The position numbers were made by a program, and so were the translations under genes. Positions 1 to 7,992 of a stretch of DNA of 20,813 bases are shown here, piece by piece. The stretch lies in assembly GCA_018701055.1 (NCBI GenBank), contig JABIUH010000032.1, forward strand, positions 1 through 20,813. The letters run 5' to 3'. The notes under the pieces were generated by a model that worked only from the letters and a program-made list of their open reading frames with translations, was not told the origin of the DNA and searched no databases. Within the stretch, counting starts at the first letter, position 1. Each line of letters begins with the position of its first letter. The stretch is from Woeseia sp. Lineage in GTDB: Bacteria; Pseudomonadota; Gammaproteobacteria; Steroidobacterales; Woeseiaceae.

Positions 1-83
1 GGAAAACGGATTTGTGACTGGGCAATGTCTTTTTGTTTGTGGCGGCGCTAGTCTGGGGTCTCTTTCATTGTGATGTCTACTTA

Positions 84-2492
84 ATGTCTAAGGGATTGAA
101 AATCGTTTGTCTGGGTGGCGGTCCTGCATCGCTGTATTTCGCGATCCTGATGAAGAAGGCGAATGCCGAACACGACATTACTGTCATTGAGCGTGGGCAA
201 AGGGATTCGACCTGGGGTTTCGGTGTTGTTTTTTCCGACGATACCTTGCGTGGTTTTATGGAGGCGGATGCGGCGAGTTACAAACGCATCGTTGAAAAGT
301 TCGCCTATTGGGGCGGCATTGATACCCACATACACGGAAAAACGATCAACTCGCAGGGTCACGGGTTTTGCGGTATGTCACGATTGGCACTGCTTAATAT
401 TTTTCATGATCGCTGCGATGAGCTCGGCGTTAATTTGCAATTTAATACAGACATTACCGATATTGATCAGCTAAATATTTCCGATCACGATCTGGTCGTT
501 GCCGGCGACGGACTTACGTCGATTCTCCGTGAAGCCTATGCGGGCGAGTTTGGTACATCGATGGATTGGCGTGCCAATAAGTTCTGCTGGTTGGCAACGA
601 CTAAGCCGCTGGATGATTTCGAATTCATATTCCGTGAAAACGAACATGGCTGGTGGTGGGTACACGCATATCGTTACGAAGAAGGTACAACGACATGGAT
701 CGTTGAGACCAGCGAACAAACCTGGTCAGCCGCTGGCATGGACAAAGCCAGTGAGGAAGATACAAAAGCCTACTGCGAGAAATTGTTTGCCGATGATCTG
801 GATGATCATCCCATCATTATTAATCGATCTGTTTGGCGTACCTTTCCCGTCGTCCGCAATGAGCGCCTGTATCACCAGAACATTGTTTTGTTGGGTGACG
901 CTGTGCGCTCGGCACACTTCAGTATTGGATCCGGAACCAAGTTGGCGATGGAAGATGCTATTGCCTTGTCCGGTTACTGCGATGATTGCGACGGTGATGT
1001 TGGGCGTGCGTTGGAAATGTATCAGCAAATTCGAAAGGATGAGGCCGATCGACTGCAGCGCACGGCAGTTGTTTCGCTAAGTTGGTTTGAACACATCGAC
1101 CGCTACGCGGCTGTGCAGAGTGCGGAGCAATTCACATTCAATATGATGTGTCGAGCTAAACGTGTCACTTACGATAATTTGAAATTGCGCGATCCGGGTT
1201 TTATTGCTGGTGTCGATCGATGGTTCGCCGGTCACGTCAAAGAGTTGACTGGCTTTGCGGATATTGATACGACAAGTCCGACGGTGCCGGTGTTCCAGCC
1301 ATTTAAAATTGGCGAGATGCGAGTCGAGAATCGATTTCAGCTATCGGCGATGTGCCAGTATTGTGCAATCGATGGTCTGCCGACTGACTGGCACCTGATG
1401 CACTACGGTGAACGTGCAGTTGGCGGTGTCGGGCTCATTAATACTGAAATGCTATGCATTGCGTCCGATGCCCGCATCACACCAGGATGTGGGGGAATAT
1501 GGAGCCCTGAGCAAACTGAAAAATGGCGCCAAATCGTTAGCTTCATTCACGGCAACAGTCAGGCCAAGGTATGTGCTCAAATCGGTCACGCCGGCCGCAA
1601 AGGTGCGACCTGCGTACCCTGGGATGGCGGTATCGATGAGCCATTACCGGAAGGGGCTTGGGATATTCGCTCTGCATCGCCCATTCCTTACCTCAAGCAT
1701 GGAGTCGTCCCGCAGGAATTGTCCGAGTTTGATATACAGCGAATCACTGCTGAGTTTGTCCACGCGGCTGAAAATGCGGAAGAAGCCGGTTTCGACATGC
1801 TCGAACTGCATTTAGCGCATGGCTATCTTCTTTCAGCTTTTATCAGCCCGGTAACAAACAAGCGCAGTGATAAGTACGGCGGTGATATTCATGCGCGTAT
1901 GAGTTTTCCCCTAAGCGTTGTGCGGGCGGTTCGTGATGTTTGGCCCGCGAGCAAACCAATGTCTGCGCGGATTTCTGCAACCGATTGGATCGATGATGGT
2001 TTGAGTGAAAACGATATGCTTCAGGTTGCGCGTTCGCTCAAAGAGGCAGGCCTCGACATCATCAACGTGTCGACCGGGCAGGTAACGAAGGACGAGAAAC
2101 CAATGTATGGGCGAATGTTTCAGGCGCCGTTCGCTGATCAAATTAGAAATGAGATTGGCATTGCGACAATCGTCGCCGGAAACATTACGAGTGCTGATCA
2201 AGCCAACACCCTTATTGCCGCCGGTCGTACTGACATCGTCGCGATGGGCCGGCCGATTATGAATGAGCCACATCTAGTGCTAAATGCCGCGGCTCACTAT
2301 GGTCACACTAAGCAACAATGGCCGCCACAGTATCTCTCAGGTAAATTCCTGGCTGAGGCGTTGTCCAAGAAAAGTGCTGCAGAATTTTTAGATTTACGTT
2401 TGGCCGCCAAGCCACCTAATCCGAGCGAAGCATTGGCTATCGCCGTCGCTCGCGGCGATGTGTTGAGTGGATCGGAGGAGGATAGCGGATGA
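84..2492 (+). CDS. Bifunctional aromatic acyl-CoA monooxygenase/reductase (salicylyl-CoA 5-hydroxylase / 2-aminobenzoyl-CoA monooxygenase-reductase type)
   Basis: An 802-residue two-domain flavoprotein. Residues 1 to about 385 form a group A FAD monooxygenase: a dinucleotide-binding stretch at residues 9-16 (CLGGGPAS), the WGFGVVFSD segment, and the second FAD motif LLGDAVRSAHFSIGSGTKLA around residues 269-288. From about residue 402 an old-yellow-enzyme-like FMN domain follows, with MCQYCAIDG, DWHLMHYG, QIGHAGRKG, the His pair of HLAHGY near residues 576-579, ISPVTNKRSDKYGG and MGRP. This pairing is known from 2-aminobenzoyl-CoA monooxygenase/reductase and salicylyl-CoA 5-hydroxylase, which hydroxylate, and in the former also reduce, an aromatic CoA thioester. 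The ATG at 84 was chosen because family members begin just before KIVCLGGGP; an ATG at 33 would add an unexplained hydrophobic leader. The stop overlaps the next start (ATGA). The last Gly of the usual GxGxxG is Ser. The exact substrate cannot be decided, and the CoA ligase and electron-transfer genes presumably lie left of the window. Confidence 0.88.
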   Translation: MSKGLKIVCLGGGPASLYFAILMKKANAEHDITVIERGQRDSTWGFGVVFSDDTLRGFMEADAASYKRIVEKFAYWGGIDTHIHGKTINSQGHGFCGMSRLALLNIFHDRCDELGVNLQFNTDITDIDQLNISDHDLVVAGDGLTSILREAYAGEFGTSMDWRANKFCWLATTKPLDDFEFIFRENEHGWWWVHAYRYEEGTTTWIVETSEQTWSAAGMDKASEEDTKAYCEKLFADDLDDHPIIINRSVWRTFPVVRNERLYHQNIVLLGDAVRSAHFSIGSGTKLAMEDAIALSGYCDDCDGDVGRALEMYQQIRKDEADRLQRTAVVSLSWFEHIDRYAAVQSAEQFTFNMMCRAKRVTYDNLKLRDPGFIAGVDRWFAGHVKELTGFADIDTTSPTVPVFQPFKIGEMRVENRFQLSAMCQYCAIDGLPTDWHLMHYGERAVGGVGLINTEMLCIASDARITPGCGGIWSPEQTEKWRQIVSFIHGNSQAKVCAQIGHAGRKGATCVPWDGGIDEPLPEGAWDIRSASPIPYLKHGVVPQELSEFDIQRITAEFVHAAENAEEAGFDMLELHLAHGYLLSAFISPVTNKRSDKYGGDIHARMSFPLSVVRAVRDVWPASKPMSARISATDWIDDGLSENDMLQVARSLKEAGLDIINVSTGQVTKDEKPMYGRMFQAPFADQIRNEIGIATIVAGNITSADQANTLIAAGRTDIVAMGRPIMNEPHLVLNAAAHYGHTKQQWPPQYLSGKFLAEALSKKSAAEFLDLRLAAKPPNPSEALAIAVARGDVLSGSEEDSG

Positions 2493-3793
2493 GTTATAGC
2501 GAAGAAGATATTGCGGCCCTGGTCCAGCCGACTAAGGTGCATCGCAACGTTTACACCGACCCAGAAGTTTTCGATCTTGAGATGGACCGCATTTGGAAAA
2601 ATTCGTGGATCTACATTGGCCACGATAGTCAGGTAGCTGAGCCAGGCGACTACATGACCTTGAATTACGGCAAGTACCCGGTGGTGATGGTCCGCGACAA
2701 CGACAGCAAAGTTCACGTTTTACACAATCGCTGCGGACATAAGGGCGCGAAAGTAGTCGATCGCCCGTGTGGTAAGAACCCGGCCTTTCGTTGCTGCTAT
2801 CACGGTTGGCGTTACCGACTTGACGGGAAATTATTGGGTGTGCCGCATTTGCCTGGTTATGAAGATACGGGGTTTGACAAAAACGATCCGCAGTACAGTA
2901 TGCAAAAACTCGCGCGCTACGACAGTGTGCGTGGTTTCGTTTTCGCTAGCATGAATCCGGATGCGCCGGACCTGCGTACGTGGATGGGTGGTGCTGCCGA
3001 TGTCATGGATAATCTGTGCGATCGGGCACCGGAGGGAGAGGTAGAAGCGGCGGGTGGTGTGTTGCGCTACGAACATGATTGCAATTGGAAAATGTTCATA
3101 GAGAACTTGAATGACACGATGCATCCGATGATTGTGCATCGCTCTGTAGTAGAGTCTGCGATGGATTACATTAAAACACTGCCTGAGGATTCACCGCGTC
3201 GTGATGAAGCAGAGATCATCCCGCCGTTCGGTGCGTCCTACGAAAACTTCGAGGAATCTGGGATCACCGGCTTCGCACATGGCCATCACTATGATGGTGG
3301 CAAGACGAGTATCCACGCAGATTACACTTTGGATCCGGAATACGAAGCGGCGATGTTGAAAGCGTATGGGAAGGAACGAATGCTCGATATTCTTTCATTC
3401 AATACGCACAACACACTCTACTATCCGTCGTTGACGATTAAATCCGCCGTCCAGAATATCCGTGTCGTCAGGCCAATTGCCTACAACAAGACCATCATCG
3501 AAACATGGTCGTTTCGTCTGAAGGGTGCGCCAGATTCAATGCTACGCCGCACTTTGCTCTATTCGCGGCTAATTAACTCGAACGGGTCGATGGTTGGTCC
3601 GGACGACCTAACGGCGTATATCCGTATGCAAGAGGGGCTCAAATCGCAGGCGAATGATTGGGTAGAGATGCATAGAAATTTTGGTCGCGATGAAGATCTC
3701 GGTGATCGAGTCGTCGGTAAGGGAACCAGTGACCTGGATATGCGTACGCAATATGGCGCGTGGCGGGAATACATGACGGGGAGTGTAGCCTGA
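2489..3793 (+). CDS. Rieske aromatic-ring-hydroxylating dioxygenase, alpha (catalytic) subunit
   Basis: A 434-residue large subunit of a Rieske non-heme-iron oxygenase. The Rieske [2Fe-2S] ligands are visible as C82-x-H84 and C102-x-x-H105 (RCGHKG and CYHGW). The mononuclear iron site is in ENLNDTMHPMIVH, with bridging Asp209 and ligands His212 and His217; the carboxylate ligand is probably in GPDD (Asp372/373). The C-terminal SRPBCC-like catalytic domain covers roughly residues 190-430. Length is normal for the family. The start overlaps the stop of the upstream flavoprotein as ATGA and is preceded by a strong GGAGGAGG Shine-Dalgarno sequence, indicating translational coupling. The beta subunit follows 1 nt after the stop, so this is an alpha/beta enzyme needing a separate ferredoxin/reductase, not present here. 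The substrate is unknown; the context argues for an aromatic or heteroaromatic acid feeding an aryl-CoA route. A two-subunit Rieske oxygenase is also known from indole-3-acetate catabolism, but that link is only inference. Confidence 0.92.
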   Translation: MSYSEEDIAALVQPTKVHRNVYTDPEVFDLEMDRIWKNSWIYIGHDSQVAEPGDYMTLNYGKYPVVMVRDNDSKVHVLHNRCGHKGAKVVDRPCGKNPAFRCCYHGWRYRLDGKLLGVPHLPGYEDTGFDKNDPQYSMQKLARYDSVRGFVFASMNPDAPDLRTWMGGAADVMDNLCDRAPEGEVEAAGGVLRYEHDCNWKMFIENLNDTMHPMIVHRSVVESAMDYIKTLPEDSPRRDEAEIIPPFGASYENFEESGITGFAHGHHYDGGKTSIHADYTLDPEYEAAMLKAYGKERMLDILSFNTHNTLYYPSLTIKSAVQNIRVVRPIAYNKTIIETWSFRLKGAPDSMLRRTLLYSRLINSNGSMVGPDDLTAYIRMQEGLKSQANDWVEMHRNFGRDEDLGDRVVGKGTSDLDMRTQYGAWREYMTGSVA

Positions 3794-3794
3794 C

Positions 3795-4292
3795 ATGACG
3801 ACGGTAGTTACCAGCCAGGAATCTTTGCGTGAAATAGAAGCGCTACTTTACCTCGAGGCGTCGCATCTCGATAAACCGAATTTGGATCGATGGATAGAAC
3901 TTTTCACCGAGGACGGCACTTACTGGATGCCGGCCATTCCTGAGCAAGAAGACCCGCACAACCACATCTCACTGTTTTACGATGATCGGATAATAATGGA
4001 AGTAAGGCGCAGAAATTTCGTACACCCGGCTGCAGCATCGAAAGATTATACGGTGCGTGCCTCGCACATCATTTCAAATATCCAAGTGCAGGCGCTTGAT
4101 GACGTGAGCGGAAATTGCACCGTGACGTCTAACTTTCACTGCTACGTCTTCTATCATGACAAGCAGACACCCTACGCAGGGACTTATACGCACGAATTAG
4201 TTCGGGTTGATGACACCTATAAAATAAAAAGCAAACGCGTTGATTTGATCAACTGCGACGCGACGCTGGGCACTATCATTATTTACATTTAG
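3795..4292 (+). CDS. Aromatic-ring-hydroxylating dioxygenase, beta (small) subunit
   Basis: A 165-residue NTF2/SnoaL-fold small subunit. Family hallmarks are the N-terminal EALLYLEASHLDKPNLDRWIE helix region, the FTEDGTYWMP segment, the DDRIIMEVRRRNF stretch and the classic C-terminal VDLINCDATLGTIIIYI end. The subunit is structural: it forms the alpha3beta3 hexamer with the upstream Rieske subunit and carries no cofactor. The ATG lies 1 nt after the alpha stop, with GGGGAG about 10 nt upstream. It is the last gene of the visible operon; a compact GC-rich hairpin follows 35 nt after the stop. Confidence 0.9.
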   Translation: MTTVVTSQESLREIEALLYLEASHLDKPNLDRWIELFTEDGTYWMPAIPEQEDPHNHISLFYDDRIIMEVRRRNFVHPAAASKDYTVRASHIISNIQVQALDDVSGNCTVTSNFHCYVFYHDKQTPYAGTYTHELVRVDDTYKIKSKRVDLINCDATLGTIIIYI

Positions 4293-4327
4293 GTGTGCAG
4301 ATCGAACAACGATTATGAACGGATTTT

Positions 4328-4345
4328 GCGCCGGCGCTCCGGCGC
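4328..4345 (+). terminator. GC-rich hairpin after the ring-hydroxylase operon
   Basis: A perfect 7-bp inverted repeat, GCGCCGG-CGCT-CCGGCGC, lies 35 nt after the beta-subunit stop. The position suits transcript-end protection or termination, but no U-tract follows on the plus strand, so intrinsic termination is uncertain. Confidence 0.35.
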
Positions 4346-4438
4346 TGGACAAGAACTCTGAGCTGAATCTGTTTGGCCAGCGAGGATTCATGTAGTTCGT
4401 CATCAAGCATACGGCGCCCCACGCGCCGGCTAGCGATA

Positions 4439-4607
4439 TCAGGGGTTAGCATGCGCCTGCCGAAACTCGTTGAGATCTTCTTCTGTCTTAATGTTCTTTG
4501 CCGCCGCTTGTGCGATGGCTTGCAGCTCTTTCTTCTTCATAACCTACCTATCCTTACCCGTAACCGGGTTCAATGATAGGCAGTTACACAGATTGTTTTA
4601 CAGTCTC
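4439..4607 (-). mobile_element. IS256-family left-end remnant with 5' end of its transposase gene
   Basis: Read on the minus strand, the segment starts with GAGACTGTAAAACAATCTGT, which resembles the terminal inverted repeats of IS256-family elements. A GGATAGGTAGG leader follows, then an ATG at 4540 opening MKKKELQAIAQAAAKNIKTE and continuing EDLNEFRQ, which matches the N-terminus of IS256/mutator-type transposases. The frame hits a stop at 4441-4439 after 33 codons. A +1/-1 shift continues as MLTPDIASRRVGRRMLDDEL, faintly like the next part of the family, so decay may extend towards about 4370. The catalytic core and right end are absent. Family assignment is from memory of the motif, not a search. 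Confidence 0.6.
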
Positions 4608-4757
4608 GAAACTGTCCATCAAACCGGGGCAAAACCAGATGGACTTCCCGCGATATTGATGACACTGCGGACCGTCAAAATGAGGCCCTTGATCGGAATG
4701 CACGATCACCATGTCCGTCGGGTTTCGTCGCCCGCCGTCCACTGCGTCATCGCTCAC
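4608..4757 (-). pseudogene. IS3-family transposase (OrfB) fragment, degenerate
   Basis: The minus strand encodes GGRRNPTDMVIVHSDQG (VHSDQG at 4703-4686), the region around the second catalytic Asp of the IS3-family rve integrase core, usually (I/V)HHSDQGSQ. Degenerate sequence follows, ending in a possible MDSF in place of the usual MESF that carries the catalytic Glu. At that point the IS256-like terminal repeat begins. No start, no N-terminal part and no inverted repeats of the IS3 element are recognisable, so this is a relic. Confidence 0.5.
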
Positions 4758-4871
4758 GACGCTTGCGCTAGATTTGCCCCTTGCCAGGCAGATCAATATT
4801 GTTTGACAATGGTCTTTTATATTTGACCGTGGAAATATGCGATAAAACATCGCAACTTTTTCCACTGCCCC

Positions 4872-4877
4872 AAAGGA
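4872..4877 (+). promoter_or_regulatory. Shine-Dalgarno that fixes a TTG start
   Basis: AAAGGA lies 8 nt before the TTG at 4886. It supports starting the GNAT protein there rather than at the far-upstream ATG (4781) or the internal ATG (4913), which have no comparable site. Confidence 0.6.
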
Positions 4878-4885
4878 ATATTCAA

Positions 4886-5338
4886 TTGAGCGTTCACGTG
4901 CGATCCGCGGCAATGGCCGACATTGACGAACTAACCCGCCTTTTCGATGGATACCGAATGTTCTATGAGCAGACGAGTGATCTCGATCTGGCCCGTTCAT
5001 TTCTAAAGAATCGAATCGAAAAAGACGAATCAAGAATTTTTGTCGGCGACAATGGCGACGGCAGTTGTTGCGGGTTTACTCAATTGTTTCCGTCGTTTTC
5101 ATCTGTCTCAGCAGTGCCGATTTGGATACTAAATGATTTGTACGTTGAAAATTCGGCACGGAAGCAGGGAGTCGGCCGACTGCTAATGAACAAAGCGCGC
5201 GACTTCGCGCTCGAAACGGATTCGAAAGGCATTCTGCTGGAGACCGCGACGACCAATATCAACGCACAAGCGCTTTATGAATCTCTCGGATACAAGAAAA
5301 ATTCGGGGTCTTTCTTCTACTTCCTGGATTTGCCGTAG
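4886..5338 (+). CDS. GNAT-family N-acetyltransferase
   Basis: About 150 residues, matching a single-domain GNAT enzyme that transfers an acetyl group from acetyl-CoA to an amine; the acceptor is unknown. The N-terminal strand VHVRSAAMADIDELTRLFDGYR is typical of the family, motif A is RKQGVGRLL (about residues 92-100, the pyrophosphate-binding R/Q-x-x-G-x-G/A), and motif B covers NINAQALYESLGYKK, with the usual Tyr near the end of the fold. The TTG at 4886 is preferred because the homologous protein begins there and a Shine-Dalgarno sequence sits 8 nt upstream. The longer frame from 4781 adds sequence with no family resemblance. It stands alone between IS debris and convergent minus-strand genes. 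Confidence 0.85.
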   Translation: MSVHVRSAAMADIDELTRLFDGYRMFYEQTSDLDLARSFLKNRIEKDESRIFVGDNGDGSCCGFTQLFPSFSSVSAVPIWILNDLYVENSARKQGVGRLLMNKARDFALETDSKGILLETATTNINAQALYESLGYKKNSGSFFYFLDLP

Positions 5339-5402
5339 GTAGTTCCAAAATAGGCGCATGGGATATCTGGCAATACCGACCAGTTATAAAGTTCGATCCA
5401 GC

Positions 5403-6476
5403 CTATTCAACCTCCACTGCATTCTGCGTGGAGCGCGAAGCAATCTCGGCATCGCAGTCGAATTCATAAATGGGAGAATCTTCAGGCATGCGATACCAGG
5501 TGATGTTAGTGGTAAAGGGCGTGGTCAAATACTCTGAATCACTGACGGTATAACTTAGAAATAACTGCGATCCATCTTCGTTTACCGTGTATTGCTCCAC
5601 TAGTGTTTTGTCTGCGCTTGAGGGAATGTCAGCGCCATTTCCGTTGGGGTCCCAATCGGATGCCAGCCCGGCGGACATTGCGGGAAAGTTAGTCGACTCG
5701 ACAATCAAGGTATCATTTTCAAAACGGCCGGTGCGACTGCCATACATCGGGTCTGTGACGTTTCGCTCGCCTGATCCGAGCCGGACTTGCCGAGAGACAC
5801 GTCCGTATTCGTGAAAAATAGTAATCGTGTTTCGATAGTTGGTTATTTCATACGCGTAGGGAATCATCAGCAGTGAGGGGAGATTCGGTGAGACGCACTC
5901 TGATGACGAGTTGTCGTGCGCATTGAAATTGCCTCATGCAGCCTTACCGGCTGCATTGAGTGGCATCGGAGAGTCTGCAACGCGTTGTCCGCTAATGAAT
6001 GTCATCCAAATTCCTGTAAGGCGATCGACGCCGTCGACATCATTGCGCGTATCGCTTACACGACGCTCAGGCGGCCGTCGTATCGAATTGAGCATTTCGA
6101 ACTGTTCACCATTGCTGGTATTTATTTCGGCGCCGAACAAAAGCAGTTTTTCCGGCCGACGGCTTCGTGGGCCACGAATTCTGACTTCATCGCCGACTTT
6201 TAGCGTGTCGCGATCAATACCGAGTCTGCGCAGAATCGGGACCGCATGCGCCTCAACATCCCAGGTTTCCGTCGAGCCGTCGGCAGTAACCACATCGACT
6301 TCGAAAAACGAGTGAGGGCTGCGCATTTTAACGGCCGATAAGGTGCCAGAAATTTCAACCTCGTTCTGACTATCGTAATGGGTGGCGAAAGAGTGGTGCG
6401 CCCAAGCTGATTGCACAGAGATTGCGGCTACGAGGATTGTACAAATTTAAACCAAACGTAATTTTCCATGTTTCAT
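5403..6476 (-). pseudogene. Exported DUF6152-type protein gene interrupted by two in-frame stops
   Basis: One continuous reading frame of 357 codons runs from an ATG at 6476 to 5403 but contains TAA at 6449-6447 (codon 10) and TGA at 5936-5934 (codon 181). The pieces join naturally. MKHGKLRLV, then the first stop, then ICTILVAAISVQSAWA gives a textbook signal peptide. HHSFATHYDSQNEVEISGTL to about residue 110 is DUF6152-like. After the second stop, NAHDNSSSECVSPNLPSLLM leads into the family's C-terminal half, with YGSRTGRFENDTLIVESTNF. No frameshift is present. If both stops are real, the usable fragments are 161 residues from a GTG at 6416 and 154 residues from an ATG at 5867, neither with a full signal peptide. 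The gene starts 29 nt after the M24 peptidase stop, as in an operon. The function of the family is not known to me. Sequencing error is the main alternative. Confidence 0.75.
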
Positions 6477-6505
6477 CAGGTTTCTCGCGAAAATAGTTTC
6501 TTCTG

Positions 6506-7828
6506 TTATCGGATGAGCAATACTTTCTGATTGACGGGGTATAACCATTCCACTCCGCGCTCTGTAACAATCGCGTCATCCTCCAACGGGATGCGCAACT
6601 TCTTACCACCCCATTCAGGAATGGCCGTATAGGCAAACAACTCGATGGAAAATAAATTGGTCGGTTGAATCACGTAGGTCATGCGTTCTGGATTGAACCA
6701 TGCGATGGAGGGACCGATGCCATGCCCTAAGTTTCCGACAGAATGGCACCCGATAATGACGTCCACAATATCGGGATCGTCAGTCGGGTTGTTGAATGTT
6801 TCCATGACCCTAAACCCGGCGTCATTAATGTGAGCATTGAGCAATTCAAAGGTTTCACCCGCCGTTCTGCCGGCCTTGATGTTGGCTTTCAATATGTCGC
6901 GCACGGCACGTCCGTTGTCGAATGCTTTTTGTAAGCTGTCTGGTAGGTGTGTTTCGCCTTCCTGTAACACGTACGCATGACGTTTCATGTCGGTATAAAA
7001 ATTCATGTAGCCAACACCCCAGTCAATTGCGAGGAAATCTCCGCGTTGAATGACGTGGTCGTCAGAGACCGCGACAAACCCGTCCGGGCCCGTGATGTAG
7101 ACCGACGGCATGCCAAAGGAGGTCCCCAGGTTGTTTTCGAACTGTTGTTCACGCATCCACCAGGCGACTTCTGCGAGTGTTGTTTGGCCGGGCGTTATGA
7201 CTTCATCGGAGAAGGCGCGTTCGGCGATGTCTCGCGAAAGTTCGCCGGCCCAGGCAAACGCTGCAATCTCAGAAGCAACTCGTCGCGAGCGGAAATCCGA
7301 GGCTAATTTCTCGGCAGAGACAAATCGCTCCGCAAACGTGCTCCCTAATTCTTCAGAGAGTTTCTGATAGCTGGTATGACTCAATCCGTCCGCAGCACCA
7401 ATATTGCGTGCAAAATTCAAGGCAATTGATTGTGGGTTACGTTCGTCAACGAATGCTTTTAGGTCTGTTGCGCTGCCGAAAATATCGTAGGCACCATTGT
7501 CTTCCACTAATGCGGTTTCTACGCCGAGAATTGCACGTTCGATACGGCCTTCACCTCGATCGGTGAAGATGTAGTAACCGTAGGAACCTGTATAACCCTT
7601 GCCGAAATCTTCAGTCAGTGGATCGTCAAATCCCTCGCGATTCACGGTGATCCACATATCCACACCGTTTTCACGCATGACTTCTGGCAAGACGAGGTCA
7701 AACTTGTCCTGGCGAATCTGGTTCATTCGCTCCCAGCGCTTCTGTGCTTCTCCCTTAGCAGAAACTGATTGAGATAGCGCAATACAACTGAGAATGAGCA
7801 ACAAACGGACGGCCCAAGATTTCATCAT
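6506..7828 (-). CDS. Secreted M24-family metallopeptidase (Xaa-Pro aminopeptidase/creatinase-like)
   Basis: A 440-residue protein with an N-terminal signal peptide (hydrophobic residues 5-20, likely cleavage after SVSA near residue 24), a creatinase-like N-terminal domain to about residue 175 and a pita-bread M24 domain. All five expected metal ligands are visible: Asp269 (AIDWG), Asp280 (FYTDMKR), His369 (NLGHGIGPS), Glu396 (FSIELFAY) and Glu416 (IPLEDDAI). It is predicted to be a periplasmic dinuclear metallopeptidase removing residues ahead of proline; creatinase-type hydrolysis is less likely but not excluded. ATGATG at 7828 offers two starts, and AAGGGG just upstream fits the second ATG (7825) slightly better. 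The interrupted DUF6152-type gene follows 29 nt downstream on the same strand. Confidence 0.9.
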   Translation of the reverse strand: MMKSWAVRLLLILSCIALSQSVSAKGEAQKRWERMNQIRQDKFDLVLPEVMRENGVDMWITVNREGFDDPLTEDFGKGYTGSYGYYIFTDRGEGRIERAILGVETALVEDNGAYDIFGSATDLKAFVDERNPQSIALNFARNIGAADGLSHTSYQKLSEELGSTFAERFVSAEKLASDFRSRRVASEIAAFAWAGELSRDIAERAFSDEVITPGQTTLAEVAWWMREQQFENNLGTSFGMPSVYITGPDGFVAVSDDHVIQRGDFLAIDWGVGYMNFYTDMKRHAYVLQEGETHLPDSLQKAFDNGRAVRDILKANIKAGRTAGETFELLNAHINDAGFRVMETFNNPTDDPDIVDVIIGCHSVGNLGHGIGPSIAWFNPERMTYVIQPTNLFSIELFAYTAIPEWGGKKLRIPLEDDAIVTERGVEWLYPVNQKVLLIR

Positions 7829-7842
7829 TTCCCCTTGCTAGG

Positions 7843-7863
7843 AGCTGCGGTTCAACCGCTGCT
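7843..7863. promoter_or_regulatory. Inverted repeat just upstream of the M24 peptidase start
   Basis: AGC-T-GCGGT-TCA-ACCGC-T-GCT: a 5-bp and a 3-bp stem separated by one T/T mismatch, centred about 25 nt before the peptidase start on the minus strand. It could be an operator or a leader hairpin close to the ribosome-binding site. No known regulator motif is recognised. Confidence 0.35.
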
Positions 7864-7924
7864 TTGATAGATAAAAGACTGAAGATTCAAAACATTACAT
7901 GATTTTGATTCGAATCGCAGTATA

Positions 7925-7940
7925 ACGCCTGCAGAGGCGT
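7925..7940 (-). terminator. Possible terminator hairpin downstream of fhs
   Basis: ACGCCT-GCAG-AGGCGT forms a 6-bp stem about 53 nt after the fhs stop. On the minus strand TTAT follows, a weak U-tract, so intrinsic termination is plausible but unproven. Confidence 0.35.
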
Positions 7941-7992
7941 CTCTATCGTTTAATAGCTTAGCAGTAGAGCGAAATGATGACTTGGCCGGGCG

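Larger units (their letters stand above)
4293..4885. other. Gene-poor interval with insertion-sequence debris
   Basis: About 590 bp between the ring-hydroxylase operon and the GNAT gene. It contains a GC-rich hairpin, a left-end remnant of an IS256-family element and a fragment of an IS3-family transposase, both on the minus strand. The open frames that cross it (for example plus-strand 4470-4826) have no recognisable protein similarity. The last 100 bp or so before 4886 should hold the GNAT promoter, but no clear -35/-10 pair can be assigned. Confidence 0.6.

Noticed and set aside
499..1080. 193-codon open frame overlapping the flavoprotein gene
   Set aside because: It lies inside a confidently assigned gene in another frame, shows no family motif and looks like a shadow of the coding pattern.
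4470..4826. 118-codon plus-strand frame in the IS scar
   Set aside because: It is antisense to the IS256- and IS3-like fragments and its translation has no recognisable domain.
4781..4885. N-terminal extension of the GNAT protein from ATG 4781
   Set aside because: The 35 extra residues do not resemble any GNAT, and a Shine-Dalgarno sequence places the start at TTG 4886.
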